DNA from: JANQIO01 sp965601975
Lineage (GTDB): Bacteria > Pseudomonadota > Gammaproteobacteria > Pseudomonadales > Halieaceae
Direction of reading: 5' to 3'
DNA: 64,000 bases
NCBI GenBank assembly: GCA_965601975.1
Contig: OZ271856.1
Coordinates: 4,650,001-4,714,000 of the forward strand
The position numbers and the translations under genes are program-made. The notes under the pieces are model-generated. The model saw nothing but the letters and a program-made list of their open reading frames with translations, was not told where the DNA came from and ran no database searches. How positions within the stretch are numbered: the stretch's first letter is position 1; each line of letters opens with the position of its first letter. This document shows positions 1 through 7,732 of the stretch, piece after piece.

Positions 1-480
1 GCGCTGGCGGATATCCAGGACCGGGGCGAGGCGATTCTGGAAGCGGCGGGCTTCGACAACTACGAGGTCTCTGCCTACGCAAAAAACGGCAGGCACTGCC
101 GCCACAATATGAACTACTGGCAGTTTGGCGATTACCTGGGGATTGGCGCCGGGGCCCACGGCAAGATCACAGACGCCGGACGCGTTCTCCGCACCACCAA
201 GCGCAGGCAGCCCATGGAGTACCTGGCGTCACCCTCTGGCAGTGAGCACAGCCTGGACCAGCGGGAGTTGATCGGGGATTTCATGTTGAATGCCCTGCGT
301 CTGTCCGAAGGCTTCGCGCCCGCACTGTTTCGTGAGCGCACTGGTCTCGAACTCGACGTGGTGGAAGCAGCGCTGGACGGGCTGACGGAGCGGGCACTTC
401 TCAGCCGCGAGCCGGAGAAGATTCGGCCGACGTCACTGGGGCGCCGGTTCCTGGACTCGGTGATCGCCGAGTTTCTCTAG
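1..480 (+). CDS. hemW: HemW-like radical SAM heme chaperone (3' part only)
   Basis: The C-terminal 159 residues of a protein whose start lies left of the window. The segment NYWQFGDYLGIGAGAHGK and the following winged C-terminal domain are typical of HemW, the family once annotated as oxygen-independent coproporphyrinogen III oxidase. HemW binds heme and is thought to insert it into respiratory enzymes. The radical SAM CxxxCxxC cluster motif would be upstream and cannot be checked. Its stop codon shares the bases CTAG with the convergent trmB stop. Assignment to HemW rather than HemN rests on the C-terminal sequence and the trmB neighbourhood. Confidence 0.85.
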   Translation, partial: ALADIQDRGEAILEAAGFDNYEVSAYAKNGRHCRHNMNYWQFGDYLGIGAGAHGKITDAGRVLRTTKRRQPMEYLASPSGSEHSLDQRELIGDFMLNALRLSEGFAPALFRERTGLELDVVEAALDGLTERALLSREPEKIRPTSLGRRFLDSVIAEFL

Positions 481-1157
481 GCCCGCCGAAACAGCAGGTC
501 CCAGACGCCGTGGCCGAGACGCTGGCCGCGCTGTTCGAACTTTGTCAGCGGCCGGTATTCCGGGCGCGGTGAGAACTGGCCCGGCCCCGCGGTATTTTCC
601 AGTCGCGGCTCCTCGGACAGCACTTCCATCATGTGCTCCGCGTAGTTCTCCCAGTCGGTCGCCAGATGGAGCACGGCGCCGGGCGCCAGCTTCCGGCACA
701 GCAGCTTGACGAAAGCCGGCTGGATCAGCCGGCGCTTGTGATGGCGCTTCTTGTGCCAGGGGTCGGGAAAGAAGATCTGCACACCGTCGAGGCCTGCATC
801 CGGTATGCATTGTTCGAGAACTTCCACCGCGTCCTCGCAGTAGACCCGGATATTGTCGACTCCCTGCTCTGCCATGCTGTGCAGCAGGCGACCCACGCCG
901 GGACGATGCACCTCGATGCCGATGAAGTTGGTGTCCGGCCGGGCCGCGGCCATCTGCACCAGCGACTGCCCCATGCCGAAGCCGATCTCCATGACCAGGG
1001 GTCCAGGCCGCCCGAAAGCCGCCTGGGCATCCAGGACCCCGCCCGCCAGGTCGAGACCGAAGCGAGGCATACCCTGCTCCAGGGCTCGCCGCTGCCCATC
1101 GGTCATGCGGCCGGGGCGTATGACGAAGCTGCGGATGCGGCGCCTTTGTTCAGACAC
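477..1157 (-). CDS. trmB: tRNA (guanine-N7-)-methyltransferase TrmB
   Basis: Methylates G46 of the tRNA variable loop using SAM. Visible signatures are the SAM-binding loop GFGMGQSL near residue 57, FFPDPWHKKRHHKRR near 128-142, and the C-terminal TKFEQRGQRLGHGVWDL block. I chose the GTG at 1157 because an AAGGAG Shine-Dalgarno sits about eight bases upstream, giving 226 residues, a usual family length. An in-frame ATG further upstream would put a non-family extension inside the DUF423 gene. The GTG overlaps the end of that gene by 8 bp, suggesting translational coupling. The 3' end meets hemW tail to tail. Confidence 0.95.
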   Translation of the reverse strand: MSEQRRRIRSFVIRPGRMTDGQRRALEQGMPRFGLDLAGGVLDAQAAFGRPGPLVMEIGFGMGQSLVQMAAARPDTNFIGIEVHRPGVGRLLHSMAEQGVDNIRVYCEDAVEVLEQCIPDAGLDGVQIFFPDPWHKKRHHKRRLIQPAFVKLLCRKLAPGAVLHLATDWENYAEHMMEVLSEEPRLENTAGPGQFSPRPEYRPLTKFEQRGQRLGHGVWDLLFRRA

Positions 1158-1545
1158 CGGGCCGCTCCTTGACCAGGGCCGCCGCCAGCAGCAGTGCCCA
1201 GCCACAGAGAAAGGCGACGCCTCCCAGCGGGGTAATTGCACCCAGCCATTTGAGGCCGGTTATCGCCAGCAGGTAGAGGCTGCCGCAAAACAGCAGCAGG
1301 CCGGCGCTGAATGCCCAGCCCGCTGCCCGCAGGCTGGCGCGCGAGGATTCCCGGCACAGCAGGGCTACCGCCAGCAGGGCGAGGGTGTGAAAGAAGTGGT
1401 AGTCGACGGCGGTCTGGTAAACCGCTTCGGCGCGGGCATCCAACTGCCCGCGCAGGGCATGCGCGCCGAACGCGCCCAATGCGACCGCAAGGAAACCGCT
1501 GGCCGCAGCGATGCCGAGAAAAACCTTCTGTTGAGTGCGGGCCAT
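1150..1545 (-). CDS. DUF423 family small membrane protein (YgdD-like)
   Basis: 131 residues with about four hydrophobic segments. The N-terminal GAFGAHALRGQL and the central YQTAVDYHFFHTLALL are the recognisable DUF423 signatures. The molecular function of the family is unknown. It lies in the inner membrane and is probably co-transcribed with trmB, whose GTG start overlaps its stop. The start codon directly abuts a four-unit tandem repeat, and the repeat itself supplies the AAGG that could act as ribosome-binding site, an unusual arrangement. Confidence 0.85.
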   Translation of the reverse strand: MARTQQKVFLGIAAASGFLAVALGAFGAHALRGQLDARAEAVYQTAVDYHFFHTLALLAVALLCRESSRASLRAAGWAFSAGLLLFCGSLYLLAITGLKWLGAITPLGGVAFLCGWALLLAAALVKERPGV

Positions 1546-1635
1546 AGAGCCTTCAGCGGGTTTATAAAAGAGCCTTCAGCGGGTTTATAAAGAGCCTTCA
1601 GCGGGTTTATAAAGAGCCTTCAGCGGGTTTATAAA
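1546..1635. repeat. Tandem repeat, four 22-23 bp units
   Basis: Four nearly identical units start at 1546, 1569, 1591 and 1613. Each reads AGAGCCTTCAGCGGG followed by TTTATAA or TTTATAAA; length varies only in the A run. A decayed fifth start follows at 1636. The array fills the gap between the rpoH stop and the DUF423 start codon. On the minus strand each unit carries TATAAA and GAAGG, so the last unit may supply the DUF423 ribosome-binding site. The core resembles the 22-bp units at 16813-16856 and 38818-38949. Confidence 0.9.
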
Positions 1636-1660
1636 AAGCCTTAAAGGTGGGCTTTACGGC

Positions 1661-2515
1661 CTAGGCTTCGATACTGGCCCGGAGTTTCTTCATGGCGTTT
1701 TGCTCGAGCTGGCGAATGCGCTCGGCGGAAACGCCGTACTCGTCGGCCAGCTCATGCAGCGTGGCCTTGTCTTCGGACAGCCAGCGGCGGGCCACGATAT
1801 CCTGGCTGCGTTCATCGAGCTCGTGCAGTGCCAGCTTGAGCTTCTGCTCGCTGCTGTCGCGCCAGTCCGCCGCCTCGATCAGCTCGGCGGGATCCTGGCG
1901 GCGGTCTTCCAGGTAATTCGCCGGCGCCTGCCAGGCGTCTTCGTCGTCGCCATCGGCAGGCGCTTCGAAGGTGAGGTCATGGGAGCTGAGGCGGCCCTCC
2001 ATGGTCTGCACGTCCTTCACGTCGACCTTGAGGTCGGCGGCGATGGCTTCCGCCTCTGCCTGGGTCAACCAGCTCAGCTGCTTCTTCTGCCCGCGAAGGT
2101 TGAAGAACAGCTTGCGCTGGGCCTTGGTGGTCGCGATCTTCACGATGCGCCAGTTGCGCAGGATGTACTCGTGAATCTCCGCCTTGATCCAGTGCACGGC
2201 AAAGGACACCAGGCGCACACCGCGCTCGGGATCGAAGCGCTTGACCGCCTTCATCAGGCCGACATTGCCCTCCTGGATCAGGTCCGCCTCGGGCAGGCCG
2301 TAACCGGAGTAGCTGCGGGCGATATGCACCACAAACCGCAGGTGAGACATCACCAGCTGGCGGGCGGCGTCGAGATTCTGGTTGTAATGAAGATCCCGGG
2401 CCAGCTCCTGCTCCCGTTCCTGGCTGAGGATCGGGATGCTGGCGACGGCCTGTACATAGGCACCGAGGTTTGCACCGGGTACCAACTGGTCGATGGGCGC
2501 AAGACTGGTGTTCAT
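1661..2515 (-). CDS. rpoH: RNA polymerase sigma-32 factor RpoH
   Basis: Heat-shock sigma factor that directs RNA polymerase to chaperone and protease promoters. Region 2 shows SHLRFVVHIARSYSGYGL and DLIQEGNVGLMKAVKRF around residues 55-95. The RpoH box QRKLFFNLRG follows near 135, and a region 4 helix-turn-helix is at the C terminus. I start at the ATG at 2515 (284 residues, the same length as E. coli RpoH), with GGAGAA upstream. Two more upstream in-frame starts exist at 2536 and 2554, but the latter lies inside the CIRCE element. It follows ftsYEX, as in many gammaproteobacteria. Confidence 0.96.
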   Translation of the reverse strand: MNTSLAPIDQLVPGANLGAYVQAVASIPILSQEREQELARDLHYNQNLDAARQLVMSHLRFVVHIARSYSGYGLPEADLIQEGNVGLMKAVKRFDPERGVRLVSFAVHWIKAEIHEYILRNWRIVKIATTKAQRKLFFNLRGQKKQLSWLTQAEAEAIAADLKVDVKDVQTMEGRLSSHDLTFEAPADGDDEDAWQAPANYLEDRRQDPAELIEAADWRDSSEQKLKLALHELDERSQDIVARRWLSEDKATLHELADEYGVSAERIRQLEQNAMKKLRASIEA

Positions 2516-2547
2516 ACTGGTGGTTTCTCCATTCATAGAGCCGGATT

Positions 2548-2574
2548 TTAGCACTCATTCTTTGAGAGTGCTAA
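2548..2574 (-). promoter_or_regulatory. CIRCE element (HrcA operator) upstream of rpoH
   Basis: A perfect match to the CIRCE consensus: TTAGCACTC, nine bases, then GAGTGCTAA. It ends 32 bp before the chosen rpoH start. CIRCE is the operator of the heat-shock repressor HrcA, best known upstream of groESL and dnaK. A weak promoter could overlap it on the minus strand (TTAGCA and TAAAAT, 18 bp apart), so HrcA binding would block it. hrcA itself is not in this window. Confidence 0.9.
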
Positions 2575-2646
2575 TACGCAAAAGTTCCGTGAGAGGATCA
2601 ATAATAAAAGAAAAGTTGTTTTAATTCAGGGGCTTAGCGCGGGTGA

Positions 2647-3606
2647 TCAGCGAGGCTGTATCAGGCTCAGGTGGCGCGCCACCGCGGCCCAGGCCCCCAA
2701 CAGACCCAGCGCGGCCCCGAGGCCAAGCAGGCCCAGGCTGCCCTGGATCCCCAGGCCTTCCAGGCGGAATTCACTCTGGTAGAGCAGCGCCAGTGTCGCC
2801 AGGGGGCCGCGCAGCCACCACAGGGACAGCGCAATCACGCCCCAGGCCAGGCAGGCGCCACCAAGACCGTACCAAAGCCCGGTATACAGGAAGGGACGAC
2901 GCACGAAGGCGTCACTGCCACCGACCAGCTTAACCACGATGATTTCATCGCGGCGGTTTTCGATGGCCAGGCGTATCGTATTGCCGATCACCAGCAGCAC
3001 GCCCAGCGCCAGGATCAGCCCCAGTGCGGCCACCGCGCGCTGGGACAAACCCACCAGCGCGTTGAGGCGCTGCACCCACTCCATGTCCAGCACCGCCCGC
3101 TCGACGCCGGGCTCCGCCTGCAATTGCTGTTGCAGTGCGCCGGCCCGTTCCGCCGCCAGTTCACTGTCCGCCGGAGTCACCAGCACCAGGTTGGGCAGCG
3201 GATTGTCGTCCAGGTTGCGCAGGACGTCACCGAAACCCGAAAGCTGCTGGAACTCCTCCAGCGCCTGCTCCCGGCTGACCAGGCGCGCGCTGCGCACGTC
3301 CGCTCGCTGCTCGAGGCGCGAGCGCAAGAGTTCGGCCGCCTCCAGTGAGACTTCTGCCCGCAGGAACAACGAGATCTGCGCCGGGCTGTCCCAGCCCACG
3401 CTGACCGTGCGGGCGTTGTCGAGGGCGACGCTGAGCCCCACCGGCAGCGCCATCGCGATGCCGATGACCAGCCAGGTCATAACGCTGGACGTCGGATTGC
3501 GCAGCAGTCGTCCCAGGCTGTCCCCGGCGGAATGGCGATGGTGGTACTGCCAGGACTTCAGCTTCGACAGCAGCCCGGTTTTGCTCTGGCTGGCACCCCC
3601 GGCCAT
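2647..3606 (-). CDS. ftsX: Cell division protein FtsX (ABC permease-like)
   Basis: Membrane partner of the FtsE ATPase. FtsEX acts at the septum and activates peptidoglycan amidases. The 319-residue protein has a first membrane segment near residues 43-62 and a large periplasmic loop with the DxNPLPNLVLV stretch. A three-helix membrane domain follows, including LILALGVLLVIGNTIRLAIENRRDEI. Its ATG directly follows the ftsE stop, so the two are coupled. The operon order ftsY-ftsE-ftsX then rpoH is the classic gammaproteobacterial one. Confidence 0.95.
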   Translation of the reverse strand: MAGGASQSKTGLLSKLKSWQYHHRHSAGDSLGRLLRNPTSSVMTWLVIGIAMALPVGLSVALDNARTVSVGWDSPAQISLFLRAEVSLEAAELLRSRLEQRADVRSARLVSREQALEEFQQLSGFGDVLRNLDDNPLPNLVLVTPADSELAAERAGALQQQLQAEPGVERAVLDMEWVQRLNALVGLSQRAVAALGLILALGVLLVIGNTIRLAIENRRDEIIVVKLVGGSDAFVRRPFLYTGLWYGLGGACLAWGVIALSLWWLRGPLATLALLYQSEFRLEGLGIQGSLGLLGLGAALGLLGAWAAVARHLSLIQPR

Positions 3607-4272
3607 CTAGGGTGTCTCCTGGGCGATCAGCTTGCCCTGGCGCAGGGTGAGAATGCGGTGATGCAGCCGGGAGATCAGTGCCAGGTCGTGACTGGCGATA
3701 AGGACCGTGACTCCCACCTGGTTGAACTGCTCGAACAGCTGCATGATTTCTGCCGACAGGGCCGGGTCGAGGTTGCCGGTCGGCTCGTCCGCCAACAGCA
3801 GGCTGGGTTTGTTCACGACCGCCCGGGCGATGCCGACCCGCTGTTGTTCGCCCCCGGACAGGGTCACAGGCATATCCTTTTCGCGCGACAGCAGGCCGAC
3901 CTTGTCGAGGGCGGCGCGCACCCGACGACCGGTTTCCCGGTGGGTATAGCCGGAAATGCGCAGCGGCAGGGCCACGTTGTCGAAGACGCTGCGATCGAAC
4001 AGCAGCTGGTGGTTCTGGAATACCACGCCGATCTGGCGGCGCAGCTGAGGAATCCGGGCGTTGCCCAGCTGCTTGAGGTTCTGGCCGTTGACCAGCACCT
4101 GCCCGCGGGTGGGCCGTTCCATCAGCATGATCAGTTTCAGCAGCGTGCTCTTGCCGGCGCCGCTGTGGCCGGTGAGAAACACCAGTTCCTCACGGTCGAT
4201 AGTGAAACTGACATCGGAGAGCGCTTCGTGTCCTTCGGGATAGCGCTTGGAGACGCGATCAAAGGCGATCAT
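3607..4272 (-). CDS. ftsE: Cell division ATP-binding protein FtsE
   Basis: 221-residue ABC-type ATPase. Walker A is GHSGAGKST near residues 34-42. The ABC signature is LSGGEQQRVGIARA near 137, and Walker B is LLLADEPTGNLDP near 158. The protein drives the FtsX permease at the division site. The ATG overlaps the ftsY stop in an ATGA arrangement, and ftsX follows directly, so all three genes are one operon. Confidence 0.96.
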   Translation of the reverse strand: MIAFDRVSKRYPEGHEALSDVSFTIDREELVFLTGHSGAGKSTLLKLIMLMERPTRGQVLVNGQNLKQLGNARIPQLRRQIGVVFQNHQLLFDRSVFDNVALPLRISGYTHRETGRRVRAALDKVGLLSREKDMPVTLSGGEQQRVGIARAVVNKPSLLLADEPTGNLDPALSAEIMQLFEQFNQVGVTVLIASHDLALISRLHHRILTLRQGKLIAQETP

Positions 4273-5345
4273 GCGTCCGGCGGGCCGGCAAACAGGGCGT
4301 CGACGAATTCGTGTGCCTGGAAGGGGCGCAGGTCCTCGGCCTTTTCACCAATGCCGATAAAGCGGATCGGCAGGCCCAGCTTGCGGGCGATGGCAAAGAT
4401 GATGCCGCCCTTGGCGGTGCCGTCGAGCTTAGTCAGGACGACACCGGTGACGCCCACCGCCTCGCGGAAGTGCTGCGCCTGGGCCAGCGCGTTCTGGCCC
4501 ATGCCGGCGTCCAGCACCAGCATGACCTCGTGGGGTGCGGCCGGGTCCAGCTTGCCCATGACGCGGACCACCTTCTTGAGCTCCTCCATCAGGTTGTCCT
4601 TGTTGTGGAGGCGCCCCGCCGTGTCGGCAATCAGCACATCCACGTCCCGCGCCTTTGCCGCCTGCAGCGCGTCGTAGATCACCGAAGCCGAGTCAGCGCC
4701 GGTGTGCTGTGCAATGACAGGCACGTCGTTGCGCTGCCCCCAGGCCTGTAGCTGTTCCACCGCAGCCGCCCTGAAGGTGTCCCCCGCGGCCAGCATCACG
4801 CTCTTGCCTTCCGACTGGAAGCGGCGGGCCAGCTTGCCGATGGTGGTGGTCTTGCCGGCGCCGTTGACGCCGACCATCAGGATTACGGAGGTCCCTGAGG
4901 CCTGGAATGTGAGGGGCTCTTCGCAGGGGGTCAGCAGGCTGCAGAGCTCCTCCTGCAGCGCCTGGTAGAGTGCGTCGCCGTCGACCAGGTCCTTGCGGGA
5001 TACACGCTCTGTCAGGCGCTCGACGATATGCATGGTTGCGTCGACCCCGACGTCGGCCTGGAGCAGCTCGGTTTCCAGCTCCTCCAGCAGTTGGGCGTCG
5101 ATCTCCTTGCGACCCAGGAACAGCCGCCCCAGGCCCGAGGCCAGCTGGTTACCCGTGCGACTGAGGCCCTGCTTGAGCCTGCCGAAGAATCCTGGCCCCT
5201 GCTCGCCGGCCGCCTCGGCAGGTACGTCTGCGGCGCTGTCGGGGTTGGCGTCGGTGTCAGGTGAAGGGGCGACCGCTGGCGCGCTGTCCGGCCCGGGAGA
5301 GTCATCCGTCGCCTTCGGGGGCTTGTTGCGACCGAATAATTTCAT
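4269..5345 (-). CDS. ftsY: Signal recognition particle receptor FtsY
   Basis: GTPase that docks SRP-bound ribosomes at the inner membrane. The 358-residue protein has an Ala/Pro/Asp-rich N-terminal A domain to about residue 50. A helical N domain follows, then the G domain: GVNGAGKTTTIGKLA near 157, DTAGRLHNKDNLMEELKK near 240 and TKLDGTAKGG near 308. First gene of ftsY-ftsE-ftsX, with 53 bp separating it from the divergent rsmD. Confidence 0.96.
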   Translation of the reverse strand: MKLFGRNKPPKATDDSPGPDSAPAVAPSPDTDANPDSAADVPAEAAGEQGPGFFGRLKQGLSRTGNQLASGLGRLFLGRKEIDAQLLEELETELLQADVGVDATMHIVERLTERVSRKDLVDGDALYQALQEELCSLLTPCEEPLTFQASGTSVILMVGVNGAGKTTTIGKLARRFQSEGKSVMLAAGDTFRAAAVEQLQAWGQRNDVPVIAQHTGADSASVIYDALQAAKARDVDVLIADTAGRLHNKDNLMEELKKVVRVMGKLDPAAPHEVMLVLDAGMGQNALAQAQHFREAVGVTGVVLTKLDGTAKGGIIFAIARKLGLPIRFIGIGEKAEDLRPFQAHEFVDALFAGPPDA

Positions 5346-5398
5346 CGTTACTGCGTGGGGAAAACGCGTATCCTAACACCTATGGAAGGAGCACGGTA

Positions 5399-5977
5399 AT
5401 GGCGCCCCGACGCCCCGGGGAGAGCGGCCAGTTACGCATAATCGGCGGCCGCTGGCGGGGCAGGAAACTGCGCTTCAGGGCCGCCGCCGGGCTTCGCCCC
5501 ACCCCCGACCGGGTGCGGGAAACCCTGTTCAACTGGCTGGCGCCACAGCTAACCGGCGCGCGCGTACTCGACCTGTTTGCCGGCAGCGGCGCACTGGGCC
5601 TCGAGGCCATGTCGCGCGGCGCGGCCGGCGTGCAGTTTGTCGACAGCAATCGCCGCAGCATCGAGTCCATCCGCAACCTGCTGGCGGAACTTGGCTGCGA
5701 GGGTGCGATCTGTTCCGTCGGCGACGCGCTGAAGTGGCTGGACACCCAGAGCCCACAGCCCTTCGATATCGTGTTCATGGACCCGCCCTTCGGCGAGGGT
5801 TTGCTGGAGCCGGCGGCCGCGGCCCTGGAAAGCGGCGGCTGGCTCGCCGCGGGGGCCATGATCTACCTGGAGGCCAGCGTCCACGACCCCGCTCCCAGGC
5901 TGCCCGACAACTGGCAGCCGCACCGGGAGAAGAGCGCCGGAGATGTGCGCTCGAGCCTGTTTGTGCGGCCAAACTAA
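5399..5977 (+). CDS. rsmD: 16S rRNA (guanine(966)-N2)-methyltransferase RsmD
   Basis: Methylates G966 in helix 31 of 16S rRNA. Motifs are the SAM-binding LDLFAGSGALGLEAMSRGA from about residue 57 and the amino-methyltransferase catalytic DPPF near 126. The ATG at 5399 has AAGGAG seven bases upstream and gives 192 residues, close to the E. coli length. A longer reading frame runs back into ftsY on the other strand and is rejected. coaD follows 36 bp later, a common pairing. Confidence 0.95.
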   Translation: MAPRRPGESGQLRIIGGRWRGRKLRFRAAAGLRPTPDRVRETLFNWLAPQLTGARVLDLFAGSGALGLEAMSRGAAGVQFVDSNRRSIESIRNLLAELGCEGAICSVGDALKWLDTQSPQPFDIVFMDPPFGEGLLEPAAAALESGGWLAAGAMIYLEASVHDPAPRLPDNWQPHREKSAGDVRSSLFVRPN

Positions 5978-6013
5978 TTTGTTTAGCATGCGAAGCCAGC
6001 AACAGGGGGCACC

Positions 6014-6493
6014 ATGACGCGAGTTATCTACCCGGGGACGTTCGATCCCATCACCAACGGCCATGTAGACCTCGCCGAGCGTGCGGCGCGCCTGTTCGAC
6101 CACGTGGTACTGGCCATTGCCCACAGCCCGAAGAAGTCGCCGCTGTTCACCCTGGAAGAGCGGGTCGAACTCTGCAACGAGGCGCTGTCTCACCTGGACA
6201 ACATCGAGGTCTGCGGCTTCAGCAACCTGCTGACAGAATTCGCCCGCAGCCAGGGCGCCAACGCGGTGCTGCGCGGCCTGCGCGCCGTGTCCGACTTCGA
6301 GTACGAATTTCAGCTGGCCAATATGAACCGGGCGATGTTCCCCGAGTTCGAATCCGTGTTCCTGACACCCTCGGAACACCTGTCCTATATCTCGTCGTCC
6401 CTGGTGCGGGAGATCGCCTCCCTGGACGGTGATATCTCTCCCTTCGTGCCGGCCAATGTCAGCGCCGCGCTGGAGAAGAAGTTCTCAAGCTAG
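6014..6493 (+). CDS. coaD: Phosphopantetheine adenylyltransferase CoaD
   Basis: Fourth step of coenzyme A synthesis: ATP plus 4'-phosphopantetheine gives dephospho-CoA. The nucleotidyltransferase motif YPGTFDPITNGHVD is at residues 6-19, including the TxxH-type catalytic His. The ISS-S-LVRE block is near residue 126. Length is 159 residues, as in other bacteria. Its stop codon shares the bases CTAG with the convergent mutM stop. Confidence 0.97.
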   Translation: MTRVIYPGTFDPITNGHVDLAERAARLFDHVVLAIAHSPKKSPLFTLEERVELCNEALSHLDNIEVCGFSNLLTEFARSQGANAVLRGLRAVSDFEYEFQLANMNRAMFPEFESVFLTPSEHLSYISSSLVREIASLDGDISPFVPANVSAALEKKFSS

Positions 6494-7305
6494 CGCTGGC
6501 ACTCCCGGCAATACACCGTACTGCGCTGGCCCAGACGCGTCTCCCGCAGCTCCGCGCCACAGGCGGGGCAGGGCTCACCGCCGTGATCGTAGACATTCAG
6601 CTGCTGGCGAAAATACCCCGGCTTGCCGTCACCGCCCACAAAATCCCTGAGCGTCGTGCCCCCCTGGGTCACCGCTGCCGCCAGCACCTGCTTGATCGCC
6701 TCGACCAGCCTTTCATAGCCCGGACGCGTCACCCGCCCCGCGGCCCGGCCGGGGCGGATACCCGCCAGGAACAGCGCCTCATTGGCATAGATATTGCCCA
6801 CCCCGACCACGATGCGGCTGTCCATGATGAACGTCTTCACCGCCGCCTTGCGCCCCCGCGACAGCCGGTACAGGTAGTCCGCATCAAAATCCCCCTCCAG
6901 GGGCTCCGGCCCCAGGTGCCGCAGCAGCTCGTGCTCGGCGGGGTCCGCCAGCGTCCACAGCATGCAGCCGAACCGGCGCGGATCGTTGTAACGGAGGACC
7001 TTGCCCGACTCCAACACGATATCCACGTGGTCGTGCTTCTGCGGTGGTTCGTCGCCAGTAAGCACCCGCAGCGACCCGGACATACCGAGATGGGCAATCA
7101 AGGTGCCCGTGTCCGTCCGAAATAGTAAGTACTTACCCCTACGCTGGATCTCGTCGATCCTTGCTCCCGGAAGAAAGCGGGTCAGTTCCTCGGGGATCGG
7201 CCAGCGCAGCCGCCGGTCACGCACCTCCACGGACTGCACGATCTCATGCCGTGCATGGGGAAGGATTCCACGACGGGTAGTTTCAACTTCAGGTAGTTCA
7301 GGCAT
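6490..7305 (-). CDS. mutM: Formamidopyrimidine-DNA glycosylase MutM (Fpg)
   Basis: Base excision repair glycosylase/AP lyase that removes 8-oxoguanine. The mature N-terminal proline nucleophile and catalytic glutamate are visible in MPELPEVETTRRG. The C-terminal zinc finger is CPACG with CREC near residues 245-268. Length is 271 residues, normal for Fpg. Endonuclease VIII is less likely, because the glycosylase core reads as Fpg (NPRRFG-like NDPRRFGCM). Convergent overlap with coaD at CTAG. Confidence 0.96.
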   Translation of the reverse strand: MPELPEVETTRRGILPHARHEIVQSVEVRDRRLRWPIPEELTRFLPGARIDEIQRRGKYLLFRTDTGTLIAHLGMSGSLRVLTGDEPPQKHDHVDIVLESGKVLRYNDPRRFGCMLWTLADPAEHELLRHLGPEPLEGDFDADYLYRLSRGRKAAVKTFIMDSRIVVGVGNIYANEALFLAGIRPGRAAGRVTRPGYERLVEAIKQVLAAAVTQGGTTLRDFVGGDGKPGYFRQQLNVYDHGGEPCPACGAELRETRLGQRSTVYCRECQR

Positions 7306-7344
7306 GTACTAATTGGTAGTAATCAATGGGTTGTTCGCTGGCGA

Positions 7345-7460
7345 GGCGCCGGTCTGCCAGGGGCCGTTTGGGGACCGTCGCCGGCCATGGACGGCCGGCG
7401 CCGAGCGCACATGGACGTGCTCGTAGCGTGTCCCCGAACGGCCCCTGGCGGAGCGGCGCC
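7345..7460. repeat. Nested palindromic intergenic element (three potential hairpins)
   Basis: A 116-bp region bounded by GGCGCC on both sides. The outer arms, about 31 bases (7345-7375 and the complement of 7430-7460), agree at about 28 positions and include CCAGGGGCCGTT. Between them lie two smaller hairpins, GCCGGCC-ATGGAC-GGCCGGC and GCAC-ATGGAC-GTGC, with the same ATGGAC loop. The element sits between mutM and rpmG. It resembles a REP/BIME-type or mobile palindromic element; I see only this copy in the window. Confidence 0.8.
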
Positions 7461-7513
7461 CCCGAATTGTACTCAAATCCGCCCATTCGAATCGGTAACC
7501 ATCGAACAGGCAT

Positions 7514-7540
7514 AAAAAAACCCGCCGCAGCGGGTTCTTT
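7514..7540 (-). terminator. Rho-independent terminator of rpmB-rpmG
   Basis: On the minus strand, AACCCGC and GCGGGTT form a stem with a short GC loop followed by a run of T. It lies 17 bp after the rpmG stop. Confidence 0.85.
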
Positions 7541-7556
7541 CAGGGACAGCGCGATC

Positions 7557-7712
7557 TTACTTGATCTTGCTTTCCTTGTAGATCACGTGCTTGCGAACCA
7601 CCGGATCGTACTTCTTGATTTCCATCTTGTCCGGCATGTTGCGCTTGTTCTTGTCCGTGGTGTAGTAGTGTCCGGTTCCCGCAGAGGATACCAGTTTGAT
7701 TTTCTCACGCAT
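7557..7712 (-). CDS. rpmG: 50S ribosomal protein L33
   Basis: 51-residue basic protein starting MREKIKLVSSAGTGHYYTT and ending KHVIYKESKIK, a clear bacterial L33. This form lacks the zinc-binding cysteine pairs, so it is the Cys-minus type. GGAGGA lies upstream of the ATG. It is second in the rpmB-rpmG operon, 20 bp after rpmB, and is followed by a strong terminator. Confidence 0.97.
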   Translation of the reverse strand: MREKIKLVSSAGTGHYYTTDKNKRNMPDKMEIKKYDPVVRKHVIYKESKIK

Positions 7713-7732
7713 CGTAGTGTTCCTCCGGGTCC

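Noticed and set aside
2548..2554. The upstream in-frame GTG start of rpoH.
   Set aside because: It lies inside the CIRCE operator and has no Shine-Dalgarno. The ATG at 2515 gives the normal family length.
7298..7513. A 71-codon frame through the nested palindrome.
   Set aside because: The region is an inverted repeat between mutM and the rpmG terminator. The peptide follows from the repeat and has no ribosome-binding site.
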